Shown here in pieces: positions 26,672 through 35,742 of a stretch of 64,000 bases of DNA. How positions within the stretch are numbered: position 1 is the first letter of the stretch; each line of letters opens with the position of its first letter. Source of the stretch: Celeribacter sp. HF31. Its GTDB lineage: Bacteria > Pseudomonadota > Alphaproteobacteria > Rhodobacterales > Rhodobacteraceae. Below the pieces are notes generated by a model. The model was not told where the DNA came from. It did no database searches and worked only from the letters and a program-made list of their open reading frames with translations. The DNA lies in contig NZ_JAATOT010000003.1 of NCBI RefSeq assembly GCF_011806455.1, positions 434,001 through 498,000 on the forward strand, given 5' to 3'. The position numbers were made by a program, and so were the translations under genes.

Positions 26672-27811
26672 TTAGAGCCGAGGCAGCGGGTTGGTGCCGT
26701 TTTTATAGGGCTCCCAATCGGCAAATGTCGCCAGATCGGGATAGTAGCGCTTGCGCCAGGCTTTGACTTTCGGGTTCATCATCCGGCGCCAGACGGGTGG
26801 CACCATCGCAGCCACGCCCATGACCGTATAACCGTAGGGGAGCTGCGGCGCTTCGGTCTCGTCGTAATTCTGCAAGAGCGGAAAGCGACGGTCGGGTTTG
26901 TAATGGTGATCCGAATGGCGTTGCAGATTGATCAGCAACCAATTCGTCGCCATATGCGCTGCGTTCCAGCTATGATGCGGTTTCACATGCTCGTATTTGC
27001 CGTCGCCCAGATGCCGCCGGGTGAGGCCGTAGTGTTCGACGTAATTGGTGAGTTCCAGCTGCCAAATCGCCACGATAGCTTGCCAGACAAAGAGCAACAG
27101 CCCCGGCACACCGCCGATCAGCGTGGCAAAGATCAGCATCAGGATCTGTAGCGTCCAATAGCGGAAATGCGGGTTGCGCGGATGCCAGGCCGACAAGCCT
27201 TTGCGCGCGAGCAGTGCCTTTTCTGCCTCCCAGGCAGAGCGCGGACATTCGCGCAGCACCCGGAAGAAATAATGATGAAATCCCTCATTGTAGAGCGCCG
27301 TCACCGCATCGCGCCGCGTGCCGACATGTTTGTGGTGGACCAGCAAATGTTCGGTGCGGAAATGCGAATAAAGGACAGAGGCCAACAAAAGATCGCCCAG
27401 CCAGCGTTCCATGTTGTTACGTTGGTGGCAAAGCTCATGGGCATAGACCATGCCGGTTGTCCCCGAAGACACGCCAAGACCAAAGAACACCACGAGAGTT
27501 TCCAGCACAGAGAGGTGATCCGTATGGGTCACGAACCAGATCAGCCCAAAGATGTTTACGAATTGCACCGGGAACCAGATGATGGTGATGGCACGATACC
27601 AGAAAAGCTCGCTTTCGGCTGTGTTCGGGTCTGGATTGTCGGTGTTGAGCCCCAGAATTCCGTCGAGAAATCCGAACATGTACCAAGCGTAAAGCGGGAC
27701 GATAATGACCGTCCAGCCTCCGACAGTCGCACCCAGCCAGATCAAGGGCACAAGGGTGAGCGACAGCCAAAAGGGGATCGCATTTCGGAAACTGATTTGG
27801 GCCATATTCAT
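26672..27811 (-). CDS. AlkB-like membrane di-iron alkane/xylene hydroxylase
   Basis: The 379-residue integral-membrane hydroxylase has about six hydrophobic segments and the four histidine motifs of the family: HELCH (125-129), EHLLVHHKH (154-162), NYVEHYGL (256-263) and LQRHSDHH (296-303). They hold a non-heme di-iron centre that inserts oxygen into terminal alkane carbons using rubredoxin electrons. The first two boxes differ from the usual HELGHK and EHNRGHH, so the substrate may differ. No rubredoxin gene is adjacent. The start is ATG 27811, or ATG 27805. Confidence 0.88.
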   Translation of the reverse strand: MNMAQISFRNAIPFWLSLTLVPLIWLGATVGGWTVIIVPLYAWYMFGFLDGILGLNTDNPDPNTAESELFWYRAITIIWFPVQFVNIFGLIWFVTHTDHLSVLETLVVFFGLGVSSGTTGMVYAHELCHQRNNMERWLGDLLLASVLYSHFRTEHLLVHHKHVGTRRDAVTALYNEGFHHYFFRVLRECPRSAWEAEKALLARKGLSAWHPRNPHFRYWTLQILMLIFATLIGGVPGLLLFVWQAIVAIWQLELTNYVEHYGLTRRHLGDGKYEHVKPHHSWNAAHMATNWLLINLQRHSDHHYKPDRRFPLLQNYDETEAPQLPYGYTVMGVAAMVPPVWRRMMNPKVKAWRKRYYPDLATFADWEPYKNGTNPLPRL

Positions 27812-27844
27812 CGGATCAAACTTTCAGAGGCCGGGGAGGATGCA

Positions 27845-28894
27845 CTAATCCTCTAGGCTCTGAGAGGCGAGGTCAAATGCCTTTCGCATCACGGTCGGAA
27901 GATCGGAGGCGCGAAAGGCGTTTGGCCCCCTCAACGCGAGCACTTCGGGCGGATTTGTCACATCTTTCGCGGCATGAACGGTGAGAATCAGATGGAAATG
28001 CGTGAAGGTATGTCGCACCTCGCCAAGCTCGATCCAATCGCCCTCGAAAGGCGCCTCTTTCGGGTGCTCTTCCTGCCATTCCGTGCCTGGCCAGCCGAGC
28101 ATCCCCCCCAATAGCCCCTTCTCTGGCCGTTTCTCCAACACCCATTCACCGCGCGATGTGCGCCCGACATAGGCGTGGCCATGCCGGGTGGGTTTCGGTT
28201 TTTTGGGTGTTTTCTGAGGGAAACGAGCCGCATCTCCGGCTTTTCGGGCTCCGCAATTCTCTATCAGCGGACAAATCGCACAGGTCGGCGATTTTGGGGT
28301 GCAGATCGTCGCCCCCAAATCCATCATCGCCTGCGCGTAGTCTCCGGGGCGCTCTTTTGGCGTTAATCTGTCGGCCAATTCGGTCAGCTCAGCCTTTGCG
28401 GCGGGAAGCGGTGTTTCGACCCGAAACAGGCGCGAAACGACCCTTTCGACATTGCCGTCCACGACCGTTTCGGACTGATCAAAGGCGATGGAGGCAATGG
28501 CCGCAGAGGTATAGGGACCGACACCGGGAAGCGATTGCAATTCGACACGTGTTCGGGGGAATTCGCCCTGATAGTCATCCCGGATCACGCGGGCACACTT
28601 CAACAGATTGCGCGCCCGGGCATAGTACCCAAGGCCTGCCCATTCACCCATCACAGTCTCATCTTCGGCATTTGCGAGATCAATGACGGTGAGCCAAAGC
28701 GTGGTGAACCGTTCGAAATAGGATTTCACGGCGGCCACGGTTGTCTGTTGCAACATGATCTCCGACATCCAGACCCGATACGGATCGGGCGTGATGCCAC
28801 GCGCGCGATCCGAGGGCGAAATGCGCCAAGGCAAGACGCGCGCATGAACATCGTACCACGCCAAAAGTTGCGCCGCGATATCGCCGTGTTTCAT
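27845..28894 (-). CDS. mutY: A/G-specific adenine glycosylase
   Basis: Removes adenine mispaired with 8-oxoguanine. The 349-residue protein has the catalytic helix region MLQQTTVAAV, helix-hairpin-helix LPGVGPYTSAA with the catalytic Asp in VVDGNVERV, and the 4Fe-4S loop C-x6-C-x2-C-x5-C (CTPKSPTCAICPLIENC). The C-terminal NUDIX-like domain that recognises oxoG follows (GEWVLEKRP). The ATG at 28894 is preferred to a TTG at 28906. It is transcribed divergently from the DciA-like gene at 28997, about 100 bp apart. Confidence 0.96.
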   Translation of the reverse strand: MKHGDIAAQLLAWYDVHARVLPWRISPSDRARGITPDPYRVWMSEIMLQQTTVAAVKSYFERFTTLWLTVIDLANAEDETVMGEWAGLGYYARARNLLKCARVIRDDYQGEFPRTRVELQSLPGVGPYTSAAIASIAFDQSETVVDGNVERVVSRLFRVETPLPAAKAELTELADRLTPKERPGDYAQAMMDLGATICTPKSPTCAICPLIENCGARKAGDAARFPQKTPKKPKPTRHGHAYVGRTSRGEWVLEKRPEKGLLGGMLGWPGTEWQEEHPKEAPFEGDWIELGEVRHTFTHFHLILTVHAAKDVTNPPEVLALRGPNAFRASDLPTVMRKAFDLASQSLED

Positions 28895-28996
28895 GTCGTC
28901 ACGCAATCTTTAGGTCCTGTCATCTGCTTTCTTCTGGCGTGTTGCGCCTATGGCAATAGAATAGGACCCACAAGCAGAGAAACCAGACGGGAAATC

Positions 28997-29530
28997 ATGA
29001 CCGAGGCGCAACCATATGTAAAAAGACGCAAGAAGGGGTTCGAGAGAACCGCCAGTCTTTTGCAGCGCCGTATTCAGGAAGCGTCCGAATCCCGAGGATT
29101 TTCTCAATCCAAGCTGCTCACGCATTGGGAAGAAAGCGTCGGACCGGAGATTGCGGCCATGTCGCGCCCCGTCAAAGTGTCCTACGCCAAGGGCGGTTTC
29201 GGGGCCACGCTCACGCTTTTGACCACCGGGGCCTATGCGCCGATGCTTCAGGCCGAACTTCCAAAGATTCGCAACCGTGTGAATGCCGTCTATGGCCACA
29301 ATGCCATCAGCCACATTCGCATCACACAAACTGCTCCGATGGGATTTTCTGAGGGACGCGCCGTCTTCGAGGCCCCAAAAAACAAAGCCAAACCGCAAGT
29401 GACGCCGGAGGCCCAGGCGCAGGCCAAATCCCTCGCCGATGGGGTTCATGATAAGGCTCTGCGTCAGGCGCTTGAGAAATTCGCCGGGACATTCCTGACC
29501 CGACATAGCACGACAACAAAGGAAAACTGA
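28997..29530 (+). CDS. DUF721 (DciA-like) protein
   Basis: The ATG at 28997 gives 177 residues. The N-terminal half matches the DUF721/DciA pattern: LLQRRIQEASESRGFSQSKLLTHWEESVGPEIAA followed by strand-forming segments and a KIRNRVNAVYG helix. DciA helps load replicative helicase in bacteria lacking DnaC. The C-terminal part is basic and disordered in composition. The stop codon touches the start of the dsbA-like gene. Helicase loading is inferred from the family only. Confidence 0.8.
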   Translation: MTEAQPYVKRRKKGFERTASLLQRRIQEASESRGFSQSKLLTHWEESVGPEIAAMSRPVKVSYAKGGFGATLTLLTTGAYAPMLQAELPKIRNRVNAVYGHNAISHIRITQTAPMGFSEGRAVFEAPKNKAKPQVTPEAQAQAKSLADGVHDKALRQALEKFAGTFLTRHSTTTKEN

Positions 29531-30183
29531 TGAATCGCCGCACCTTCATGATCACCACCGCCATGGCTACACTCGGTGGCGCGCTTTTGCTGAACCCCTC
29601 TGCCGTCACGAATTTCATCGTGTCCCCGGCAGCGGCTCAGGATGCCGATAGCTCCGGGATCGCCGATCTGGTCCTGGGGGATGCAGATGCGCCGATCGAA
29701 TTGATCGAATACGCCTCCTACACCTGCCCGCATTGCGCGACTTTCCACACAGCCGTGTTCGAGCCGTTGAAGAAAGACTATATCGACACCGGCAAGGTGA
29801 AGTTCGTGTATCGCGAAGTCTACTTTGACAAATTCGGCCTTTGGGCCTCGATGGTTGCGCGATGTGGTGGAGAAATGCGCTATTTCGGTGTGCAGAAGAT
29901 GCTGTTCGACGAACAAGCCGAGTGGCTTGCGGGTGGCAAGGACACGATGGAAATCGTCGAAAACCTGCGCAAGATCGGCAAGCGTGCCGGCCTGACCGAC
30001 GAGAACCTCGACGCCTGTTTGAATGACGGCCAAATGGCGGAACAGCTCTACGCGAAATTCACCAAAGAGGTCGAAGAATACGACATCAACGCCACGCCGA
30101 CGCTGGTGATCGATGGTGAGAAACATTCGAACATGAGCTACGCGGATCTCAAGGAAATCCTGGACGCGAAACTCGAGGGCTAA
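29530..30183 (+). CDS. DsbA-family thiol:disulfide oxidoreductase
   Basis: The 217-residue protein starts with a twin-arginine-like N-terminus (MNRRTFMITTAMATLGG) and a signal/anchor to about 37. It carries the thioredoxin-fold motif CPHC at 66-69 and a cis-Pro loop (NATPTLVID) near 200. It is expected to make or isomerise disulfides in periplasmic proteins. It follows the DUF721 gene without a gap and converges on lpxK, with four bases between the stops. Confidence 0.92.
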   Translation: MNRRTFMITTAMATLGGALLLNPSAVTNFIVSPAAAQDADSSGIADLVLGDADAPIELIEYASYTCPHCATFHTAVFEPLKKDYIDTGKVKFVYREVYFDKFGLWASMVARCGGEMRYFGVQKMLFDEQAEWLAGGKDTMEIVENLRKIGKRAGLTDENLDACLNDGQMAEQLYAKFTKEVEEYDINATPTLVIDGEKHSNMSYADLKEILDAKLEG

Positions 30184-30187
30184 GACC

Positions 30188-31180
30188 CTAACTCAGTCCC
30201 AAACGGCTCAAATGCGCATCAATCTCTGACCAGTCGGAGACATTGAGCCGTACGGGCAGGGTGACCACCTTCATACGAAAGGCGCGGGGCAAACGCACCG
30301 CGTCTTTTTCTGTGGTGACCATCTGTGCGCCTAAGGCCAAGGCTTCGATTTCGAGCCTTTTCATCAGCGGGATGGAGAGGGGCTGGTGATCCTTAAGCGC
30401 CTCAGTCCGCAGAAGATCAGCCCCTAGGTCGCGCAGGGTCTGAAAAAACTTTTCCGGATGACCGATGCCCGCAAAAGCCATGACCTGAAGTCCCTGCCAA
30501 TCGAGCCCGGTGGGCAGCGGTTGCAAGGTCGCCTGAGCGCGTGGAATAGACACCAATCCGGCCCAACTCGACGTAAACCGCTCCTGTGCGGCGGCATCGC
30601 CGATCGAGATCAGAACATCGCCACGCGTCATGCCGACAGCAACGGGTTCTCGCAACGGCCCGCCGGGCAAGACACGTCCATTGCCAAAGCCCCGATGGGC
30701 ATCGACCACAACGAGCGTGAGGTCTTTTTCAACGGATGGATTCTGCATGCCGTCGTCGAGAAGGATGACGTCGGCGCCAGCCTTTTCGGCCTCGCGCACA
30801 CCTGCGGCGCGGTCTTTGGCGACCCAAACCGGCGTGAAGGCCGCGATCAAAAGCGGCTCGTCGCCGGTGTCATCGGCGCTATGAGCCCGCTCATCGACAC
30901 GCACCGGGCCTTCGAGTTTGCCGCCATAACCGCGCGAGACGACATGCGGGGTGTGCCCGCGTTCGATCAAACGCTGCACCAAGGCGATGGTGGTGGGCGT
31001 CTTGCCTGTCCCGCCTGCGTTGATGTTGCCGACACAGATCACCGGCACGGACGCGCGATAGCCGGGCTGTTTGAGGCGCTTGGCCGTCACCTTCGCGTAG
31101 AGCGCGGAAAGGGGCGACAGGAGCCGGGCCTGCCAGCCGGGGTTTTCTGCGGGATTAGACCAGAACAAAGGCTGTTTCAT
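30188..31180 (-). CDS. lpxK: Tetraacyldisaccharide 4'-kinase
   Basis: Phosphorylates the 4' position of lipid A precursor at the inner membrane. The 330-residue protein has an N-terminal hydrophobic helix and a P-loop [13 protein letters not shown] (51-63), with the family's VVSRGYGG segment and LLDDGMQNP (Walker B-like). Its ATG overlaps the waaA stop (ATGA), so lipid A phosphorylation and Kdo addition are encoded together. Confidence 0.95.
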   Translation of the reverse strand: MKQPLFWSNPAENPGWQARLLSPLSALYAKVTAKRLKQPGYRASVPVICVGNINAGGTGKTPTTIALVQRLIERGHTPHVVSRGYGGKLEGPVRVDERAHSADDTGDEPLLIAAFTPVWVAKDRAAGVREAEKAGADVILLDDGMQNPSVEKDLTLVVVDAHRGFGNGRVLPGGPLREPVAVGMTRGDVLISIGDAAAQERFTSSWAGLVSIPRAQATLQPLPTGLDWQGLQVMAFAGIGHPEKFFQTLRDLGADLLRTEALKDHQPLSIPLMKRLEIEALALGAQMVTTEKDAVRLPRAFRMKVVTLPVRLNVSDWSEIDAHLSRLGLS

Positions 31181-32475
31181 GGCGCGATCCTTTCCCGAAG
31201 ATCGAGGAAATCCTGCACCAGATTGGCGACACGGTCCGTGACTTCGGCGCCAGTAGAAGCCACTTCCCAGGCGGCCCCTGCCATCAAAGCGGCCTGATCG
31301 GGGGACATCAAACGCCCGACCTCTTCGCCCAACTCAAACCCATCCGTCACTGCGCGCACGGCATTTCCGGCGGTGAGACGCGCGTAGGCGGTGGTGAAAT
31401 CTGAGACATGCCGACCATGCAGGATCGCGGATCCCATGGCGGCGGCAGGATAGGGATCGATGCCACCAAAGGGCCCAAGGGAGCTTCCCATGAAACTGAT
31501 CGGCGCGATCCTGTGCCACAGACCTTCCTCGCCGTGATGGGGGGCGGTCGGGAGAATGACGACCTGATCCGATTCGGAAATCGGGCTGTCGGGGTTGAGA
31601 ATCGTGGCGGCCAATCCCGCGGTTTCCATCTGGGCCAGCACGCTGTCTTGAGTCGAGGGATCGGACAGGGACAGCACCAGCAACAGCCGGTGCGCGCGGC
31701 GCAGGGCGCGTTTGTGGGCGCGGATCACTTCGCTGATTTCCGAGCGATCCAGCCGTGCGGCAAACCATGTGGGACGCGTGCCGATCTCCACCATGCGACG
31801 TGTCAGCTCATCTTCATCGACGCTGGGCGCGATTCCACCCTCTTCGAGATAGCCCAAGATCTCGATCTGCTCCGTGCCAAGCCCTGCACGTCGCCACGGG
31901 TAGGCGGCCTCGGAGCTGGCGGTGATCACGTGATCGAACCCGCCAAGTACATGCCGACGAAGCCCTGGTACGGGGCTGGTCAGATCGAGTGTGGTGGGGC
32001 TGTGCGGGGCTTCGATGGCGAGCGTCGGGATATGGCGTTCATGGGTTTCCCGCAGCAAATTCGGACGGAATTTTCCACCGATCCAGACAAGGCTGTCGGG
32101 CGACCAATGGTCCAGAAACCGCCGCACGATGGTGCTGTCGTCTTCTGGCAAGAGCGTGAAATGGCCGGTGTCGAGCGCGGCGCCAGCCGGGGGCTGCACA
32201 TCGGGGGACAGCGTGATCAACCCGAACATATCGGGACGATCGTCGCCAATCCGACACAGGAGTTCCATCGTCGGGCGCAGCGCAAAACCGGTCGCAGCGT
32301 GGAGCCAGAGAACCTCGCCTTTCGGGCGGTCCGGCAGGTTCTGCGCCAACCTCTGATCGCGGGCCGCATGAGAGAGCGCCCCGTTTTGCACGAGGCGATC
32401 CAACCGGTCGGCGCGGTGACGGTCGCTTTTGCGGCTTAAGCCGGAATAGAGCAGATAGGGAAAGGGTCGGGCCAT
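31177..32475 (-). CDS. waaA: 3-deoxy-D-manno-octulosonic acid (Kdo) transferase
   Basis: The 432-residue GT30-type enzyme adds Kdo to lipid A. An N-terminal domain with [10 protein letters not shown] (the family's WxHAxSxGE region, here with a changed tail) and a C-terminal domain with [22 protein letters not shown] (about 360) are seen. The active-site base Glu of the usual motif is not obvious, so the enzyme is somewhat divergent. It lies between lpxK and DUF4170, an order common in Rhodobacterales. It appears intact. Confidence 0.88.
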   Translation of the reverse strand: MARPFPYLLYSGLSRKSDRHRADRLDRLVQNGALSHAARDQRLAQNLPDRPKGEVLWLHAATGFALRPTMELLCRIGDDRPDMFGLITLSPDVQPPAGAALDTGHFTLLPEDDSTIVRRFLDHWSPDSLVWIGGKFRPNLLRETHERHIPTLAIEAPHSPTTLDLTSPVPGLRRHVLGGFDHVITASSEAAYPWRRAGLGTEQIEILGYLEEGGIAPSVDEDELTRRMVEIGTRPTWFAARLDRSEISEVIRAHKRALRRAHRLLLVLSLSDPSTQDSVLAQMETAGLAATILNPDSPISESDQVVILPTAPHHGEEGLWHRIAPISFMGSSLGPFGGIDPYPAAAMGSAILHGRHVSDFTTAYARLTAGNAVRAVTDGFELGEEVGRLMSPDQAALMAGAAWEVASTGAEVTDRVANLVQDFLDLRERIAP

Positions 32476-32487
32476 CTGGCCTTATCC

Positions 32488-32733
32488 TCAGGCCCCGAGC
32501 TCTTCGGTGGGGGAGGCGTTTTGCGCTTCGTCGCGCAGCCGGTGCAGGTGGGCGATGAAATAGCGCATATGGGCGTTGTCCACGGTGCGTTGCGCTTCCG
32601 CCTTCCACGCGTTGTGTGCCGTCTCGTAATCGGGGAAAATCCCAACGATATGAATGTCATCGACATTGCGGAACACGGTTTTGGAGGGGTCGATCAATTC
32701 GCCGCCGAACACGAGGTGCAGTCTTTGTGCCAT
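32488..32733 (-). CDS. DUF4170 protein, 81 aa
   Basis: The ATG at 32733 (GGAG upstream) gives a small soluble protein: VFGGELIDPSKTVFRNVDDIHIVGIFPDYETAHNAW then a helix. The pattern matches DUF4170, a small alphaproteobacterial family found next to waaA. The function is unknown. It lies 12 bp before waaA and may be the first gene of that operon. Confidence 0.85.
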   Translation of the reverse strand: MAQRLHLVFGGELIDPSKTVFRNVDDIHIVGIFPDYETAHNAWKAEAQRTVDNAHMRYFIAHLHRLRDEAQNASPTEELGA

Positions 32734-32892
32734 GGAAACTCTCCGAATGTTATGGGCGCACCCTAGTCCAATCGCCGGGGGGGTCAAGCGGCCTGCGGCT
32801 TGCGCCTAATTCTTGGGCGGCATAATGCGGTTTTTTGACCTTTTTTGCGATGAACTGTTTTCCTCCCTCTGTGCTACGGTCATCATGAGGCC

Positions 32893-33702
32893 ATGAAGAC
32901 CGAGAAGACCGCCCCCCGCCTGATCGTATTTTCCGATCTCGACGGCACGTTGCTGGACCATGACAGCTATTCATGGGCCGCGGCGGAACCGGCGTTGCAG
33001 GAGATGAAGCGTCTGGGCCTTCCTCTGATTTTGGCCAGTTCGAAAACCGCCGCTGAGATTGCGGAACTGCGTTCAGAGATGGGGTTCGGTCATGCGCCAG
33101 CGATTGTCGAAAATGGCGCGGGAATTCTGGCACCGGGTACTGGTGCTTTGTCGGATCGGACGGCACATGATGCTATCCTCAAGGCTCTGGCCGATTTGCC
33201 GAAAGACCTGCGTCAGCACTACACCGGCTTTTCCGATTGGACTGTCGAAGAGGTGGCGCAAAACACCGGGCTTCCCTTGGCGCAGGCGACACTGGCCGCG
33301 CAAAGGCAGTTCTCTGAACCCGGTCTTTGGAGTGGCTCCGGCGAAGATTTGTCATGCTTTGAGGCTGCGTTGAAGGACAAGGGCATCCATGCCCGACAAG
33401 GCGGCCGCTATCTGACCCTGTCGTTCGGCGCGACCAAGGCGGATCGCATGGCCGACATCATCGCGGATTACTCTCCGCGTCCGGTGACCATGGCTTTGGG
33501 CGACGCGCCCAATGATGTCGAAATGATTGCCGCTGCGGATCACGGCGTTGTCGTGCGCAATTCACATGGGCCGGGTATCCCGATCTTGCCCGGAGAGGCT
33601 ACGGGACGGATCACGCGCACAGCTGCGCCCGGTCCCGAAGGTTGGAACATTGCGGTGCTCTCACGCATCGCACAAGAATATCAAAATACCGAGAAAGGCT
33701 AA
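32893..33702 (+). CDS. HAD phosphatase of the mannosyl-3-phosphoglycerate phosphatase type
   Basis: The 269-residue HAD-IIB hydrolase has motif I DLDGT (15-19, catalytic D15/D17), SSKTAAEI in motif II, and motif IV GDAPNDVEMI near 202. The cap and length fit the MpgP/GpgP subfamily, which removes phosphate from mannosyl- or glucosyl-3-phosphoglycerate. The next gene, three bases later, is a matching GT, making a two-gene pathway to a glyceryl-type compatible solute likely. Which sugar is used cannot be read from the sequence. Confidence 0.87.
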   Translation: MKTEKTAPRLIVFSDLDGTLLDHDSYSWAAAEPALQEMKRLGLPLILASSKTAAEIAELRSEMGFGHAPAIVENGAGILAPGTGALSDRTAHDAILKALADLPKDLRQHYTGFSDWTVEEVAQNTGLPLAQATLAAQRQFSEPGLWSGSGEDLSCFEAALKDKGIHARQGGRYLTLSFGATKADRMADIIADYSPRPVTMALGDAPNDVEMIAAADHGVVVRNSHGPGIPILPGEATGRITRTAAPGPEGWNIAVLSRIAQEYQNTEKG

Positions 33703-33705
33703 GAC

Positions 33706-34926
33706 ATGGCGGATTTTCATCAGGGCGGGCATGTCGCCACATTGCACAATCTGCGCATCAATGGCGAAGAGGACCTGAGCCGCGAACTCAATGCCTTTTC
33801 TTCAACGCGAAAGATCACGCTGATCCTGCCGTCGCTGTTTTCCGAGCTCGAAGGCGATGCGCTGACGAACATCGTCGATGAGCTGAACAAGGTCGATTTC
33901 ATCCATCGCATCGTCATCGGTCTCGACCGCGCCACCGAGGAGCAATATCGCTACGCGCTTCAGTTCTTCTCGCGCCTCAAGGCCGATCATGTGGTGCTTT
34001 GGAACGATGGTCCGCGCCTGACAGCGGTGGATGCGCGTCTCAAGGCGCTGGACCTTTCGCCCTCTGAGCCGGGCAAGGGCCGCAATGTCTGGTTCTGCAT
34101 GGGCTACACGATTGCTCGCGCCGACAGTGCTGTGGTCGCCGTGCATGATTGCGATGTGGTGACCTATTCCGCCGAAATGCTGGCGCGTCTGGTTTACCCG
34201 GTGGCGAACCCAACCTTTCCCTATCAGATGTCCAAGGGCTTCTACCCCCGTGTCGCTGATGGCAAGTTGAACGGTCGGGTGACGCGGCTTTTGGTGACGC
34301 CGATGATCCATGCGCTGGCCAAAGTATTGGGGCCGCGCGAATATCTCGATTTTCTGGCTGACTTTCGCTATCCGCTGGCGGGTGAGTTTGCCATGCGCAC
34401 CTCGATCCTGCCGGATATGCGTATTCCGTCAGATTGGGGGTTGGAGATCGGCCTGCTCTCCGAGGCCTGGCGCAATCTGAGCCCGCGCGCAGTCTGTCAG
34501 GTCGAAATTTCCGACCGCTACGATCACAAACATCAGGACCTGAGCGAAGAAGACGCCGCCACCGGCCTGTCGCGGATGTCCGTCGACATTTGCAAAGCGC
34601 TTTACCGCAAGCTCGCTGCCGATGGCACGGTGTTCTCTGAAGAGATTTTCCGCTCGATCAAAGCCACCTATTATCGCGGGGCGCTCGATCTGATCGAGAC
34701 CTATTTCAACGACGCGCGGATGAACGGGCTGCATGTGGATCGCCATTCCGAAGAGAAAGCGGTCGAGCTGTTTGCCAACAACATCATCCTTGCGGGCAGC
34801 GTGTTCCTCGACAATCCGATGGAGACACCTTTCATCCCGAACTGGTCGCGGGTGCATTCGGCGGATCCGGACATCATTGCCTCGATGACGCGCGCTGTGG
34901 CCGAGGATATGGAAGAGTATAAGTAA
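33706..34926 (+). CDS. Glucosyl/mannosyl-3-phosphoglycerate synthase-like glycosyltransferase
   Basis: The 406-residue GT-A enzyme has the metal site DCD at 148-150 (VAVHDCDVVTY), YPLAGEFAM (222-230) and a long C-terminal helical part (DRYDHKHQDLS). The pattern resembles the GpgS/MpgS family (GT81-like) that transfers a hexose from an NDP-sugar to 3-phosphoglycerate. It is followed by no further gene of the pathway. Together with the phosphatase it would make glucosyl- or mannosylglycerate, an osmolyte known from several bacteria. The sugar donor is not determined. Confidence 0.82.
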   Translation: MADFHQGGHVATLHNLRINGEEDLSRELNAFSSTRKITLILPSLFSELEGDALTNIVDELNKVDFIHRIVIGLDRATEEQYRYALQFFSRLKADHVVLWNDGPRLTAVDARLKALDLSPSEPGKGRNVWFCMGYTIARADSAVVAVHDCDVVTYSAEMLARLVYPVANPTFPYQMSKGFYPRVADGKLNGRVTRLLVTPMIHALAKVLGPREYLDFLADFRYPLAGEFAMRTSILPDMRIPSDWGLEIGLLSEAWRNLSPRAVCQVEISDRYDHKHQDLSEEDAATGLSRMSVDICKALYRKLAADGTVFSEEIFRSIKATYYRGALDLIETYFNDARMNGLHVDRHSEEKAVELFANNIILAGSVFLDNPMETPFIPNWSRVHSADPDIIASMTRAVAEDMEEYK

Positions 34927-34950
34927 AGCTCTTTTGCGCTGGATTAGGCT

Positions 34951-35742
34951 CTATTTCAGCCGCGCGAGGATGCCATCGGCCAGATCGGGGCATCCCGCGA
35001 CCAGACCGTTCAGTTGCGGCCTTGGTTGGTTGAAAACCGGGGCCTGTCCCGCAAGATCGGTGACCTGTCCCCCGGCTTCCGTCAGGATCAGCGTGCCCGC
35101 CGCCACATCCCATTCCCATGTGTCGCGAAAGGTGAACATCGCGTCGTAGCGACCCTGCGCCACCAAGGCGAGGCGATAGGCCAGAGACGGGCGGAATTTG
35201 TGAATGAACTTCGGCGAGCCGCCCTTCCAATGTTCATCGCGAAGGTGCTGACGCGGGGCCAGAACCGCAGCTCCATCGAGATCGCAACGCCGTGCGGTTT
35301 TCAGGACCTCGCCATTCAACTCCGCGCCACCGCCCAGAACGGCCGTGAAAAGCCGCTCACGCATTGGCAAAAACACGACCGCCGCGATCACCTCGCCCTC
35401 TTCGGCAATCGCCAGCGAATGCGCCCAGTTGTGATCGCCGTGGATGAAACTTCGCGTGCCGTCGATCGGATCGACAATAAAGACGCGTTTCTTGCCGAGG
35501 CGTTCCGACGTGGTGTCGACGGTCTCCTCGGAAAGCCAGCCATAGTCGGGCCGTTCGGACAGGAGATACTCGTGTAGCATCCGGTCGACGGCCAGATCGG
35601 CCTCCGTCACCGGACCTTGCCCGCCGCCCTTGTCCCAAACCTCCGGATCGGCGCGCCAATAGGGGCGGGCGATCTCACCGGCGTTGCGCGCCGCCTCGAT
35701 GAGAAGCTCCAGGTCTTCGAAGGCACTCTCAGTCGCCGGCAA
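34951..35742 (-). CDS. cysQ: Inositol monophosphatase-family (CysQ-type) phosphatase
   Basis: The 263-residue enzyme has the metal-binding motifs of the family: LSEETVDT (E in WLSEE), DPIDGTRSFIHG and WEWDVAAGTLIL near 220. It most resembles the 3'(2'),5'-bisphosphate nucleotidase CysQ, which recycles PAP from sulfate assimilation, though inositol monophosphatase activity is possible. The only start in frame is TTG at 35742, with AAGGGA upstream, overlapping the pmbA end by 14 bases; an in-frame stop lies just before it. The coding region is intact. Confidence 0.85.
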   Translation of the reverse strand: MPATESAFEDLELLIEAARNAGEIARPYWRADPEVWDKGGGQGPVTEADLAVDRMLHEYLLSERPDYGWLSEETVDTTSERLGKKRVFIVDPIDGTRSFIHGDHNWAHSLAIAEEGEVIAAVVFLPMRERLFTAVLGGGAELNGEVLKTARRCDLDGAAVLAPRQHLRDEHWKGGSPKFIHKFRPSLAYRLALVAQGRYDAMFTFRDTWEWDVAAGTLILTEAGGQVTDLAGQAPVFNQPRPQLNGLVAGCPDLADGILARLK

